From: Blautia sp.
GTDB lineage: Bacteria > Bacillota > Clostridia > Lachnospirales > Lachnospiraceae
Reading direction: 5' to 3'
Length of the DNA: 64,000 nt
NCBI GenBank assembly: GCA_022770365.1
Contig: JALEHU010000040.1
Location: 1-64,000 of the forward strand
The number at the start of each line of letters is the position of its first letter. Within the stretch, counting starts at the first letter, position 1. Under the pieces are notes generated by a model that was not told the origin of the DNA, did not search any database, and worked only from the letters and a program-made list of their open reading frames with translations. Shown in pieces: positions 1 through 7,954 of this stretch. The position numbers were made by a program, and so were the translations under genes.

Positions 1-188
1 CTACAGCAGCGATCCGGGGCATGCAGGACCGCCCGGATGCCCGCAGTATTCCCATTATTGCCATGACCGCCAACGCTTTTGCTGAGGATGTTCAGGCATC
101 TCTGGATGCGGGGATGAATGGCCATATCGCCAAACCCATTGTCATGGACGAGGTGGAAAAAGCCATTGCGAGAAATGTGAACAGATGA
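1..188 (+). CDS. C-terminal end of a receiver (REC) domain protein, partial
   Basis: Open at the left edge of the window; the reading frame begins at base 3 and gives 61 residues before TGA. The visible part is the second half of a CheY-like receiver: IPIIAMTANA carries the conserved Thr/Ala switch position and HIAKPI the conserved Lys-Pro. The protein ends soon after the last receiver helix. This fits a hybrid sensor kinase whose receiver is the last domain, where the AMTANA form is common, better than a DNA-binding response regulator, which would continue into an output domain. The phosphorylated Asp lies outside the window, so the family call is firm but the full architecture is inferred. 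Confidence 0.8.
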   Translation, partial: TAAIRGMQDRPDARSIPIIAMTANAFAEDVQASLDAGMNGHIAKPIVMDEVEKAIARNVNR

Positions 189-211
189 CTTTGATGCGTT
201 TGTCAGACAGA

Positions 212-871
212 CTACAGGATTGTAAAATCAGACCTGTTACAGTCGATAAGTCCTTCTTTTTTTAGCTTTGAGATTTCCGCGGACATGGCACTTCTGTCAA
301 CTTCCAGATAATCAGCCAGTTCTTGACGGTTATAGGGGATGGAAAAAGAATTGCTCTGGTGCAGCCTGGACTGCAGGGTAAGATAGGCCATTATTTTCTC
401 GCGTGTTGTCCGCCGGGAAGTGATTTCGATTTTCTGCTGAAATGCGATATTTTTCGTGGCAATGTCACATAAAAGATTATAAATGATCTGCTTATGAAAA
501 CTGCAGGTATTTGCGCAGGTATCGGTGATCCGCAGACAGTCAAGAAATAAAATGGTACTGTCTTCTGAGGCAATGACATTTACCGGGAGTGAGGCAGTAT
601 GAGCACAGGCAAACGATTCGCCAAAGGTTTCTGTTTGAACCATTCTTGACAGAATATTCCGGTTTCCGTAAAAATCTTCTATTACAACCTGGACGGCCCC
701 GGAAAGAATTACACCGATATTTTTAGCCATTTGTCCTTCGCGGAAAATGAAATCGTCTTTTTTATATGATTTTGTTTTGGCATTCAGGCATTTCAGCATT
801 GCAGAGATGTTCTCTTCGTTCATGTTTTTAAACAGGGTGCAATTTAACAGCGGCAGAAATATTTTGTCCAT
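212..871 (-). CDS. Crp/Fnr-family transcriptional regulator, probable hcp regulator
   Basis: 219 residues. An N-terminal cyclic-nucleotide-binding-like beta barrel (about residues 10-120, with FIFREGQMAKNIGVILSG) is followed by a dimer helix and a C-terminal Crp-type winged helix (about 155-219; NRQELADYLEVDRSAMSAEI is the HTH). Several cysteines fall in and after the barrel (DCLRITDTCANTC), so a redox or Fe-S role is possible, but no classic Fnr N-terminal cysteine cluster is present. The gene is divergent from hcp and shares a 107-bp intergenic region holding a palindrome. Start chosen at ATG with AAAGGAG 6 nt upstream. Crp/Fnr proteins next to hcp commonly answer nitric oxide or nitrite stress; the effector here is inferred. 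Confidence 0.88.
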   Translation of the reverse strand: MDKIFLPLLNCTLFKNMNEENISAMLKCLNAKTKSYKKDDFIFREGQMAKNIGVILSGAVQVVIEDFYGNRNILSRMVQTETFGESFACAHTASLPVNVIASEDSTILFLDCLRITDTCANTCSFHKQIIYNLLCDIATKNIAFQQKIEITSRRTTREKIMAYLTLQSRLHQSNSFSIPYNRQELADYLEVDRSAMSAEISKLKKEGLIDCNRSDFTIL

Positions 872-882
872 GTCTCTCCTTT

Positions 883-898
883 TGTTGGAAATCCAACA
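883..898. promoter_or_regulatory. Palindromic operator between the Crp/Fnr gene and hcp
   Basis: Perfect inverted repeat with 7-bp arms and a 2-bp centre (TGTTGGA-AA-TCCAACA). It begins 12 bp upstream of the regulator start codon and about 80 bp before hcp. A TATATT at 915-920 could serve as the hcp -10 and would place the site near -36, a class II activator position for this family. The arms do not match the Fnr (TTGAT) or Crp (TGTGA) half-sites, so the regulator may have its own specificity. Confidence 0.6.
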
Positions 899-977
899 TA
901 CTTTTTTTAAAAACTATATTAGACTTCGGATGTAAAGTCAATAGTAATTCAAATTTTTATATAATCAGGAGGACATA

Positions 978-2546
978 ATGGATCATAAAATGTTTTGTTT
1001 TCAGTGTGAACAGACTGCCGGATGCACAGGATGTACGGGAAATGCAGGCGTATGCGGGAAGAAAGCGGATACTGCGAATCTGCAGGATGATTTAACGGGT
1101 GCGCTGATCGGACTTGCGCGAGCAGTCGGCGGGAAAGAAGAATTCATGAGCCCGGAATTTATGGACTCAGAGTTGAATCAGCTGATGATAAAAGGATTAT
1201 TTGCAACACTGACAAATGTGAATTTTGATAATGAGTCACTTACAGATCTGATCAATGAGACACATAGACTGACGGAAACGATTGGAAAAAGCGAAGACTA
1301 TAAGATGGAGCTTCTCTGGAATGCAGATGAGGATATCAGGTCTTTGAAATCCCTCATCCTGTTTGGAATCCGTGGGATTGCGGCATATGCATATCATGCG
1401 GAGATTCTGGGATATCGTGATGAGACGGTGTATCGCTTTTTCTATAAAGCCCTGACTGCCATTGGAACGGACCGGGGTATGGAGGAACTGCTTCCGGTTG
1501 TGATGGAAGCCGGTGAGGTGAATCTGAGGTGTATGGAACTGCTGGACAAGGCAAATACAGAAACCTTCGGCACACCTGCTCCGGTGGAAGTTACCTTGAA
1601 TGTGGAAAAAGGACCGTTTATTGTGATTACAGGGCATGATCTTTATGACCTGAAACAGCTTCTGGAACAGACAGAGGGGAAAGGAATCAATATTTATACC
1701 CACGGTGAGATGCTGCCTGCCCATGCTTATCCTGAATTGAATAAATATAAGCATCTGAAAGGCAACTTCGGAACTGCATGGCAGAACCAGCAGAAAGAAT
1801 TTGCGGATATCCCGGCTCCGGTTGTATTTACAACGAACTGCCTGATGCCGCCGAAAAAAAGCTATGCAGATCGTGTATTTACGACAGAAGCAGTTGCATA
1901 TCCGGAAATTGTGCATATCGGGGAAAGCAGAGATTTTACTCCGGTGATTGAAAAGGCACTGCAGCTTGGCGGATACCGGGAAGATCATCCTATGACAGGG
2001 ATCAATGGAGGAAACAAGGTAATGACAGGATTTGGTCATGGAACCGTGTTATCCGTGGCGGACAAAGTAATCGAAGCAGTGAAGAACGGCGATATCAAAC
2101 GTTTTTACCTGATCGGAGGTTGTGACGGGGCAAAGACCGGTCGAAATTACTATACGGAGCTGGTGAAGAATACACCAGACGACAGTATTGTCCTTACCCT
2201 TGCCTGCGGCAAATACCGGTTTAACGATCTTGACCTTGGAATGATCGGTGGTCTTCCGAGATTGATGGATATGGGACAGTGCAATGATGCCTACAGCGCA
2301 ATTAAAGTGGCGTCAGCACTGGCAGAAGCCTTTGGATGTTCTGTGAATGAACTTCCTCTCACGATCATCCTGTCCTGGTATGAGCAGAAGGCTGTCAGTA
2401 TCCTGCTGAGTTTATTGTATCTGGGTATTACAAATATCAAGCTGGGACCATCTCTTCCTGCATTTGTTTCTCTGAATGTATTGAATTTTCTGGTGGATAA
2501 ATTCCATATAGCACCGATTTCAACGGTGGAGAATGATATAGTATAA
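978..2546 (+). CDS. hcp: Hydroxylamine reductase / hybrid cluster protein
   Basis: 522 residues, the usual size for clostridial Hcp. The N-terminal cysteine motif (FCFQCEQTAGCTGCTG followed by VCGK) binds the [4Fe-4S] cluster. The C-terminal half carries the hybrid-cluster ligands in TTNCLMPP, GGCDGAKTGRNYY and TLACGKYRFND. Cytoplasmic. Family members reduce hydroxylamine in vitro and act as NO reductases or S-nitrosylases in vivo, protecting anaerobes from nitrosative stress. The gene is alone on its transcript (terminator 20 nt downstream) and divergent from a Crp/Fnr regulator. No Hcr-type NADH partner is present nearby. Start ATG with AGGAGG 6 nt upstream. Confidence 0.96.
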   Translation: MDHKMFCFQCEQTAGCTGCTGNAGVCGKKADTANLQDDLTGALIGLARAVGGKEEFMSPEFMDSELNQLMIKGLFATLTNVNFDNESLTDLINETHRLTETIGKSEDYKMELLWNADEDIRSLKSLILFGIRGIAAYAYHAEILGYRDETVYRFFYKALTAIGTDRGMEELLPVVMEAGEVNLRCMELLDKANTETFGTPAPVEVTLNVEKGPFIVITGHDLYDLKQLLEQTEGKGINIYTHGEMLPAHAYPELNKYKHLKGNFGTAWQNQQKEFADIPAPVVFTTNCLMPPKKSYADRVFTTEAVAYPEIVHIGESRDFTPVIEKALQLGGYREDHPMTGINGGNKVMTGFGHGTVLSVADKVIEAVKNGDIKRFYLIGGCDGAKTGRNYYTELVKNTPDDSIVLTLACGKYRFNDLDLGMIGGLPRLMDMGQCNDAYSAIKVASALAEAFGCSVNELPLTIILSWYEQKAVSILLSLLYLGITNIKLGPSLPAFVSLNVLNFLVDKFHIAPISTVENDIV

Positions 2547-2565
2547 AGTTTCTTTTGATGTTGAA

Positions 2566-2600
2566 AGAGCGCAGGCTGGAAAATGGCAGGCGCTCTTTTT
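2566..2600 (+). terminator. Rho-independent terminator of hcp
   Basis: AGAGCGC/GCGCTCT stem followed directly by a T run, 20 nt after the hcp stop. Confidence 0.8.
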
Positions 2601-2717
2601 GAGTGCGCAGAGGAAAACAGAAGATAATTCCCTGTATCAAGAATTGCAGGAAGGATGTTCTTATACTGTGCCATGAGGCATAATTTATAACAATAAGCAG
2701 CAAATGTGGTGAATAAA

Positions 2718-3350
2718 ATGACCTATCTATGGAGCGGAATGATCCTGATCGGGATTGTTTATGGTACTTTGACAGGGAATCTGGAGGCGGTGACGGAGGC
2801 AGTGATTGCATCTTCGAAAGAAGCCGTGAACCTGTGTATTGGAATGGCAGGAATTACTGCAATGTGGACAGGGATCATGAAGATTGCGGAGACAACAGGG
2901 CTGGTGCAGAAACTGTCAAAAGGACTTCGCCCGGTACTTAAAATTCTGTTTCCGCAGCTTCCGGAGGAGTCCAGAGCATGCAGTTATATTTCATTGAATT
3001 TCTTATCCAATCTGCTGGGGTTAAGCTGGGCGAGTACCTCATCGGGTCTTCTTTCTTTCCAGGAACTTGATAAGATCAACCGGGAGGAATGTGAACGGAT
3101 GGGCGAGAACGGAAAACGCGGGATCCATATTGCCAGCAATGCCATGTGTACATTTCTGATCATCAATGTTTCGTCTTTGCAGCTGATTCCAATGAATATG
3201 ATCGCATATCGTGCGCAGTACGGCAGTCCACAGCCTGCCGCGATTGTAGGACCGGCTATCCTTGTAACAGGAATCAGTACTGCTGTGGCAGTGGTATTTT
3301 GTCTGGTGATGAACAGCAGAACCCTCCAAAAGCATAGGAACATCCTCTGA
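2718..3350 (+). CDS. spmA: Spore maturation protein A
   Basis: Integral membrane protein of the nucleoside-recognition (Gate) domain family, about 210 residues. The conserved SpmA core is visible: AVNLCIGMAGITAMWTGIMK, a second membrane region with YISLNFLSNLLGLSWAST, and the C-terminal hydrophobic pair. SpmA and SpmB are needed for full dehydration of the spore core in Bacillus and Clostridium. The start was set to ATG with GGTGA 5 nt upstream; two GTG codons at 2706 and 2709 are in frame but have no ribosome site. SpmB is normally encoded immediately after spmA; here a glycosidase gene and two gene fragments separate them. The C terminus looks complete. Confidence 0.93.
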   Translation: MTYLWSGMILIGIVYGTLTGNLEAVTEAVIASSKEAVNLCIGMAGITAMWTGIMKIAETTGLVQKLSKGLRPVLKILFPQLPEESRACSYISLNFLSNLLGLSWASTSSGLLSFQELDKINREECERMGENGKRGIHIASNAMCTFLIINVSSLQLIPMNMIAYRAQYGSPQPAAIVGPAILVTGISTAVAVVFCLVMNSRTLQKHRNIL

Positions 3351-3518
3351 TTATTCTGCCGCACTTCTCTTCAAGGAAAAGCCGGTCCTGCCAGAATTCG
3401 CTTTCAGACCATATCTGTCAAAAATCTCAACCAGTCGCCGGTCATAAATCTGACCGTCATCATAGCTGAAGGTCACAGCCTTTTCTTTCCAATGAGGATA
3501 ACAAAGCTCAAACTTCAT
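3351..3518 (-). pseudogene. Truncated NodB-type polysaccharide deacetylase
   Basis: A 55-residue frame starting 5 bp after the GH3 stop codon, with its own AGAGG site. MKFELCYPHWKEKAVTFSYD then DGQIYDRRLVEIFDRYGLKA matches the beginning of a NodB-fold deacetylase, including the first catalytic Asp pair (YDDG). After GLKA the expected strand is missing and the frame ends SLKRSAAE-stop, directly abutting the spmA stop codon. Full-length homologues run past 200 residues, so about four fifths is lost. It would be cotranscribed with the GH3 gene. No active enzyme is expected. Confidence 0.75.
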
Positions 3519-3522
3519 AAGC

Positions 3523-5625
3523 TTATGCCTCTTCTTTCTGATATAAGATCTCTACTGGTTTTACCCCTGTAAGCTCCGTACTTCTTTCGTCAGGCTGACT
3601 GCATCCTGCATAAATCATGAACCGCCTGCCGTCTTCTTTGCGGATTCCCTCATCATCTACTACTGTGAAGGCTCTCCCGGCAACAGGAAGTGTAATGGTT
3701 TTTGTTTCCCCTGCTTTCAGGAAAACTCCTGCAAAAGCTGCAAGCTCAGGATTTTTTACAGCATGGGGGGAATCCAGATTCTTGATATAAATCTGAACTA
3801 CATCTCTGGTGTCAGCAGTTCCTGCATTTTGTACTTTCACCTCTGCAGAAATTCCTTTTTCTCCGGAAAGTATTCTGGCATCCGTTACTTTGACCTGTGA
3901 ATAAGTAAGTCCATATCCGAATGGATACTGTGCTTTTCCTTCAAGATAGCGATAGGTTCTGCCCTTCATAGAATAGTCCGTAAATTCCGGAAGTTCTTCC
4001 AGAGATTCATAAAATGTCACGGGAAGCTTACCGGATGGGGAAACATCTCCGAATAATACTCTGGCTGCAGCTTTTCCGCCCTGTCCTCCCGGATACCACA
4101 AAACCATGACAGCATCAAAATGTTCTGCAGCGTAGCTCATGTCAATATCGCTTCCGGCCATCAGACAGAGGATCACTGGCTTTCCGGATTCAGCCACAGC
4201 TGCCATCAGTTCCTGCTGAACTTCGGGGAGTTTCAGATTTTCCTTGTCTCCTGATGCATAGCTGTTTCCTGTGTCCCCTTCTTCTCCTTCCAGACTTTCG
4301 TCCAGTCCTACGCAAAGGATCACTACATCACTGTTATCTGCCACAATCTTCGCCTCAGCCAGTCTGTCATGAGTAAAAGCCAGGGGCTCGGTTCTGTCTC
4401 TGAACAGGTCGCAGCCCGCAGAGGTCAGTACCCGAACTTCTTCTCCAAGATAATCCTGAAGACCTTCCAGTATGGTCACATATCTGGAAGCAGTGCCGTG
4501 ATAGTTGCCGATCAGAGCCTTGCGGCTGTCTGCATTGGGGCCGATGATACCGACTGTTTTCAGATTTTCTTTTTTAAGAGGAAGAATTCCGTTATTTTTC
4601 AGAAGTACAAAGCTCTCTTCTGCGGCGCGCTCTGCCATAGCAAGATGAGCCGGTGATTCCACTTCTGTGTATGGAATGCTGTTGTATTCACTTTCATCGA
4701 ATAAGCCCAGCATATACCGGGTGGTAAACAGACGCACGGCGGATTCTGTAATGGTATCTTCTGTGATCAGTCCGTTTTTGTATGCCTTCAGGATGTGGAG
4801 ATAGGTATTTCCGCAGTTCAGGTCGCAGCCGTTATTGATGGCCAGTGCTGCGGATTCCTGAGCGGTATTTGTGACCATATGATTTTCGTGGAAATCCCGG
4901 ATTGCCCAACAGTCCGAAACAAAATGTCCCTGGAAGCCCCAGTCCTCACGGAGAGTTTTCTGAAGAGACGGACTTGCGCAGCAGGGCTCTCCGTTTGTAC
5001 GGTTGTAGGCACCCATGACAGCCTCTACGCCTGCTTCTTTTACAAGCCCTTCAAATGCAGGAAGATAGGTTTCTGCCATGTCTTTTTTGGTTGCTTTGGC
5101 ATCAAATTCATGCCGTATTGCTTCCGGACCGGAATGAACAGCAAAATGCTTTGCGCAGGCTGCTGCTTTCATGGTTTCGCCCTGTCCCTGGAGACCTTTT
5201 GCAAAAGCTACGCCAAGGCACTTGGTAAGATACGGGTCTTCGCCGTAGGTTTCATGACCTCTGCCCCATCTCGGATCACGGAAAATATTTACATTGGGAG
5301 ACCAGAAGGTGAGGCCTTTGTAAATATCTCTGTCTCCTTTGGCGGAATAGGCGTTATATTTGGCGCGGCCTTCTGTGGCGATCACGTCTGCGATTTCATT
5401 TAATAAATCAGGATCAAAAGTAGCTCCAAGCCCTATCGCCTGCGGAAAAACTGTTGCCTGACCTGCCCGTGCGACTCCGTGAAGACCTTCATTCCACCAG
5501 TTGTATGCCGGAATATTCAAACGCGAAATAGCCGGCGCATCGTAACGGAGCTGGCTTGCTTTCTCTTCGATGGTCATTTTGCTGACCAGCTCCTGTGCTT
5601 TTTTTCTTGCATCTTCCCGATTCAT
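3523..5625 (-). CDS. Glycoside hydrolase family 3 (beta-glucosidase/beta-xylosidase)
   Basis: 700 residues: GH3 N-terminal TIM barrel (about 30-290), GH3 C-terminal alpha/beta sandwich (about 345-560) and a fibronectin III-like domain (about 600-690). The nucleophile is Asp238 in GHFVSDCWAI; KHFAVHSG (from residue 159) and GRGHETYGEDP line the sugar pocket. The AYNWWNEGLHGVAR signature near the N terminus is typical of the beta-xylosidase/arabinosidase-like branch, so xylosidase is somewhat more likely than glucosidase. There is no signal peptide, so it acts on imported oligosaccharides. ATG with AAAGGAG 10 nt upstream. It sits on the opposite strand between spmA and spmB and looks like the surviving centre of a sugar-use operon. 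Confidence 0.93.
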   Translation of the reverse strand: MNREDARKKAQELVSKMTIEEKASQLRYDAPAISRLNIPAYNWWNEGLHGVARAGQATVFPQAIGLGATFDPDLLNEIADVIATEGRAKYNAYSAKGDRDIYKGLTFWSPNVNIFRDPRWGRGHETYGEDPYLTKCLGVAFAKGLQGQGETMKAAACAKHFAVHSGPEAIRHEFDAKATKKDMAETYLPAFEGLVKEAGVEAVMGAYNRTNGEPCCASPSLQKTLREDWGFQGHFVSDCWAIRDFHENHMVTNTAQESAALAINNGCDLNCGNTYLHILKAYKNGLITEDTITESAVRLFTTRYMLGLFDESEYNSIPYTEVESPAHLAMAERAAEESFVLLKNNGILPLKKENLKTVGIIGPNADSRKALIGNYHGTASRYVTILEGLQDYLGEEVRVLTSAGCDLFRDRTEPLAFTHDRLAEAKIVADNSDVVILCVGLDESLEGEEGDTGNSYASGDKENLKLPEVQQELMAAVAESGKPVILCLMAGSDIDMSYAAEHFDAVMVLWYPGGQGGKAAARVLFGDVSPSGKLPVTFYESLEELPEFTDYSMKGRTYRYLEGKAQYPFGYGLTYSQVKVTDARILSGEKGISAEVKVQNAGTADTRDVVQIYIKNLDSPHAVKNPELAAFAGVFLKAGETKTITLPVAGRAFTVVDDEGIRKEDGRRFMIYAGCSQPDERSTELTGVKPVEILYQKEEA

Positions 5626-5668
5626 ATTAGTTTGTCTCCTTTATTATGATATTTTTAAGACATCTGTT

Positions 5669-5722
5669 TTAGCCTTTTACAGCTCCTGAGATTATTTCCT
5701 TTTTCAGAGATCTAAGGAGCAT
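5669..5722 (-). pseudogene. Possible C-terminal remnant of a carbohydrate ABC permease
   Basis: Reading toward the GH3 gene, the frame ends KKEIISGAVKG-stop. Sugar ABC permeases of the MalG/LplC type typically end with a (F/I)(V/I)xGxxxGAVKG motif at their last residues, and such genes commonly precede GH3 genes. Upstream codons in this frame do not look like a permease, so only the last dozen or so residues would survive. The match is short, so this is a tentative call. Confidence 0.35.
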
Positions 5723-5879
5723 ACAGTAATGAAACTCATTGTTCGTTTTTGATTTTACTACGGTTTTTATGATTTTCCAACCTTTGATATTCTCTATTTG
5801 TATCATAGATGAAAAATATGAGGAATAAACTGAAGATTGTTTGTCATAAGGTATCATGAGGATGCTCACGGGAGGATTT

Positions 5880-6407
5880 ATGAAGATTCTTTCGTATCTT
5901 TCCAATCTCATGATACCTTTTTTACTGTTTTATGTGATCGGGTACGGGCTGCTGGCTAAAAGGGATATTTACACGGATTTTCTGGACGGGGCAAGAGAAG
6001 GGCTTAAGACGGTGGCAAAGATTGTGCCCACACTGATCGGACTGATGACAGCAGTGGGAGTTCTGCGGGCATCCGGATTTCTGGAATTTCTGGGGGGCTT
6101 TCTGGGAAAGGTGACGGAACACATCGGCCTTCCGGCGGAACTGGTGCCTCTGACTCTGGTAAGAATGTTCTCCTCCAGCGCGGCGACAGGGCTTTTGATG
6201 GATATTTTTAAAGAGTTCGGAACGGATTCGCCCACAGGTCTTATGGCGGGGATTATGCTCAGTGCCACAGAGAGTGTTTTTTACTGTATGAGTGTCTATT
6301 TCGGATCCGTAAAAATACAAAAAACCAGATATACGCTGCCGGGAGCAATTATAGCAACGCTGGCAGGAGTGATCGGGGCAGTGTGGGTGGTGAGATGGAT
6401 GATGTGA
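5880..6407 (+). CDS. spmB: Spore maturation protein B
   Basis: 175 residues, a second nucleoside-recognition family membrane protein with the SpmB signatures GAREGLKTVAKIVPTLIGLM, LVRMFSSSAATGLLMD and GIMLSATESVFYCMSVYFG. It partners SpmA in spore core dehydration. ATG chosen because GGGAGG lies 4-5 nt upstream; an in-frame ATG 24 nt earlier has no site. It is followed by a strong terminator. About 2.5 kb of foreign sequence lies between it and spmA, so it must now use its own promoter in the 150-bp AT-rich leader or be silent. Confidence 0.92.
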   Translation: MKILSYLSNLMIPFLLFYVIGYGLLAKRDIYTDFLDGAREGLKTVAKIVPTLIGLMTAVGVLRASGFLEFLGGFLGKVTEHIGLPAELVPLTLVRMFSSSAATGLLMDIFKEFGTDSPTGLMAGIMLSATESVFYCMSVYFGSVKIQKTRYTLPGAIIATLAGVIGAVWVVRWMM

Positions 6408-6420
6408 GTGTAAAAAAACT

Positions 6421-6475
6421 GCTCCCTTCCGTATGAACAGTTTCATTGATAAAAACTGTTTATACGAAAGGGAGC
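6421..6475. terminator. Bidirectional terminator between spmB and the acyltransferase gene
   Basis: Long stem: GCTCCCTT...GTAT.AACAGTTT pairs with AAACTGTTTATAC...AAGGGAGC around a 9-nt loop. It serves convergent genes. Confidence 0.8.
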
Positions 6476-6487
6476 ATATCACGTTCC

Positions 6488-7228
6488 TCAGACGAGGTCT
6501 TTATTCTTAGTAAGCATTTCTTTAATTACATTCTGGGTGTATGCGCCGAGATGCTTTTTGTCCTCTTTATCCAGTTCATCAGGATAAATCGGTTTGCCGT
6601 ATTCCACGATCACATGAACCGGCTTGATGGTCGGAAAATGGGATTCCCAGATTCCTGCTGTATTGCTCATGGCAATGGGAATGATCGGGCATTTGGCTCT
6701 GGTGGCGATTTTGAAACTGCCGTCGTGGAAGGGGAGCATGTCTGTCTCATCTTCACTTCTGCTGCGGGTGCCTTCCGGGAAAATACAGATGGAAATACCA
6801 GATTTGACCTTATCCACTGCAGCCAGGATGGTTTGCAGCCCCTGCTTGATATCTTTGCGGTCAAGGAAAAGACAGTGCAGGTATTTCATCCAGTTGGAAA
6901 GCAGAGGGACTTTTTCCATCTCTTTCTTAGCAACATATCCGGTGCGGATAGGGCAGCGGGTGTAAGTGAGAAGAATGTCGAAGAAGCTCCTGTGGTTGCC
7001 GATGTACAGAACCGGGGTATCCTTCGGTACATTTTCCTCTCCGATGACGGTAATGCGCGCTCCTGTCAGCCAGAGGATGAAGCGGAAAACCGCCTGGATG
7101 ATCCGAAGGGAGCTGATATCTTTCTTCATGGGAGAAAATTTCCCGATGATCCATTCCGCGATCAGAATCGGAATGGACAGGATCAGAAAACCGACGACAG
7201 TAATGCATACTAAACAAAAACGTATCAT
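6488..7228 (-). CDS. plsC: 1-acyl-sn-glycerol-3-phosphate acyltransferase
   Basis: 246 residues. An N-terminal hydrophobic helix (about 1-25) anchors the protein in the membrane. The PlsC motifs are in order: GNHRSFFD (H-x4-D catalytic), the FLDR motif after LHCLFLDRKD, IFPEGTRS (acyl acceptor site), and PIIPIAMSN. It adds an acyl chain to lysophosphatidic acid in phospholipid synthesis. The start was moved to the second Met (MIRFCLV), which has AAAGGGA 7 nt upstream; an in-frame upstream ATG has no such site. Monocistronic. Confidence 0.92.
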   Translation of the reverse strand: MIRFCLVCITVVGFLILSIPILIAEWIIGKFSPMKKDISSLRIIQAVFRFILWLTGARITVIGEENVPKDTPVLYIGNHRSFFDILLTYTRCPIRTGYVAKKEMEKVPLLSNWMKYLHCLFLDRKDIKQGLQTILAAVDKVKSGISICIFPEGTRSRSEDETDMLPFHDGSFKIATRAKCPIIPIAMSNTAGIWESHFPTIKPVHVIVEYGKPIYPDELDKEDKKHLGAYTQNVIKEMLTKNKDLV

Positions 7229-7457
7229 AATAAGATCCCTTTCGTGTGTATTAATGGTGCATCGTGTCATGCTCAGCCGGTCAAAACAGAGTAGTGCGTA
7301 AACGAAAGCACCATTATTTTCCTTTTTTTGTATGTATTATTATACGTAAATTCAGGAGCAGTTGCAATAAAACTTTTGAATACATGGAAGGGTTTTTAGA
7401 ATATCTGTCTGCTCTCAGGCATAAAATGCTTACGAAGGAACGGTTTGGGGTGGAAGC

Positions 7458-7865
7458 ATGTGGAAGAAAGTCTGCCTGGCTGCGCTGCTGGTGTGCCTGC
7501 TCTGGGGGCTGTGCGGATGCCGGATCATCCGTATTGAGGAAGAGGAAAGAAAGTCTCTGGAATATACGGTGGTAAATCAGCAGGAAATCCCGGAAGAGAT
7601 TCTTTCTCTGATCGAAGAGAAAAAAGCAGGGGAATTTCAGATGACGTATCAGAGCGGGGAGGAAATGTATCTGATCAAGGGCTACGGGCGGCAGATGAGC
7701 GGCGGTTACAGCATCCGGGTAGAGGAACTTTCTCATTCATCCAACGGAATCTTTTTTATGACGCATCTGATCGGTCCGAAGGATGACAGCCTGGCCGGAG
7801 AACCATCCTATCCGTATATTGTTGTAAAACTGGCATACCGGGATGAGCCGGTAGTATTTGAATAA
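7458..7865 (+). CDS. PrcB-like lipoprotein
   Basis: 135 residues with a lipoprotein signal peptide (lipobox LCGC, Cys about residue 21). The C-terminal two thirds is a PrcB-type domain: YLIKGYGRQMSGGYSIRVEE then FFMTHLIGPKD and PYIVVKLAYRDEPVVFE. PrcB in Treponema stabilises a surface protease complex; in Firmicutes such proteins are uncharacterised. It lies upstream of and in the same direction as the SipL-like gene, 89 bp apart, so a sporulation-time envelope role is possible but unproven. Confidence 0.75.
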   Translation: MWKKVCLAALLVCLLWGLCGCRIIRIEEEERKSLEYTVVNQQEIPEEILSLIEEKKAGEFQMTYQSGEEMYLIKGYGRQMSGGYSIRVEELSHSSNGIFFMTHLIGPKDDSLAGEPSYPYIVVKLAYRDEPVVFE

Positions 7866-7954
7866 AGGACGGGAATTTTCAGCAGAAGAAATGAACGGAG
7901 ACAGTACGCAGGAATGAATGAGAAGCTGTATGAATCAGGAAGGGAGAATAAGTC

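Noticed and set aside
960-965. TATAAT just before hcp as a -10 box
   Set aside because: It overlaps the ribosome site region and would start transcription at the start codon.
5669-5911. 80-codon minus-strand frame upstream of the GH3 gene
   Set aside because: Only its last residues resemble a protein family; the rest is low-complexity and has no ribosome site, so it is not called as a gene.
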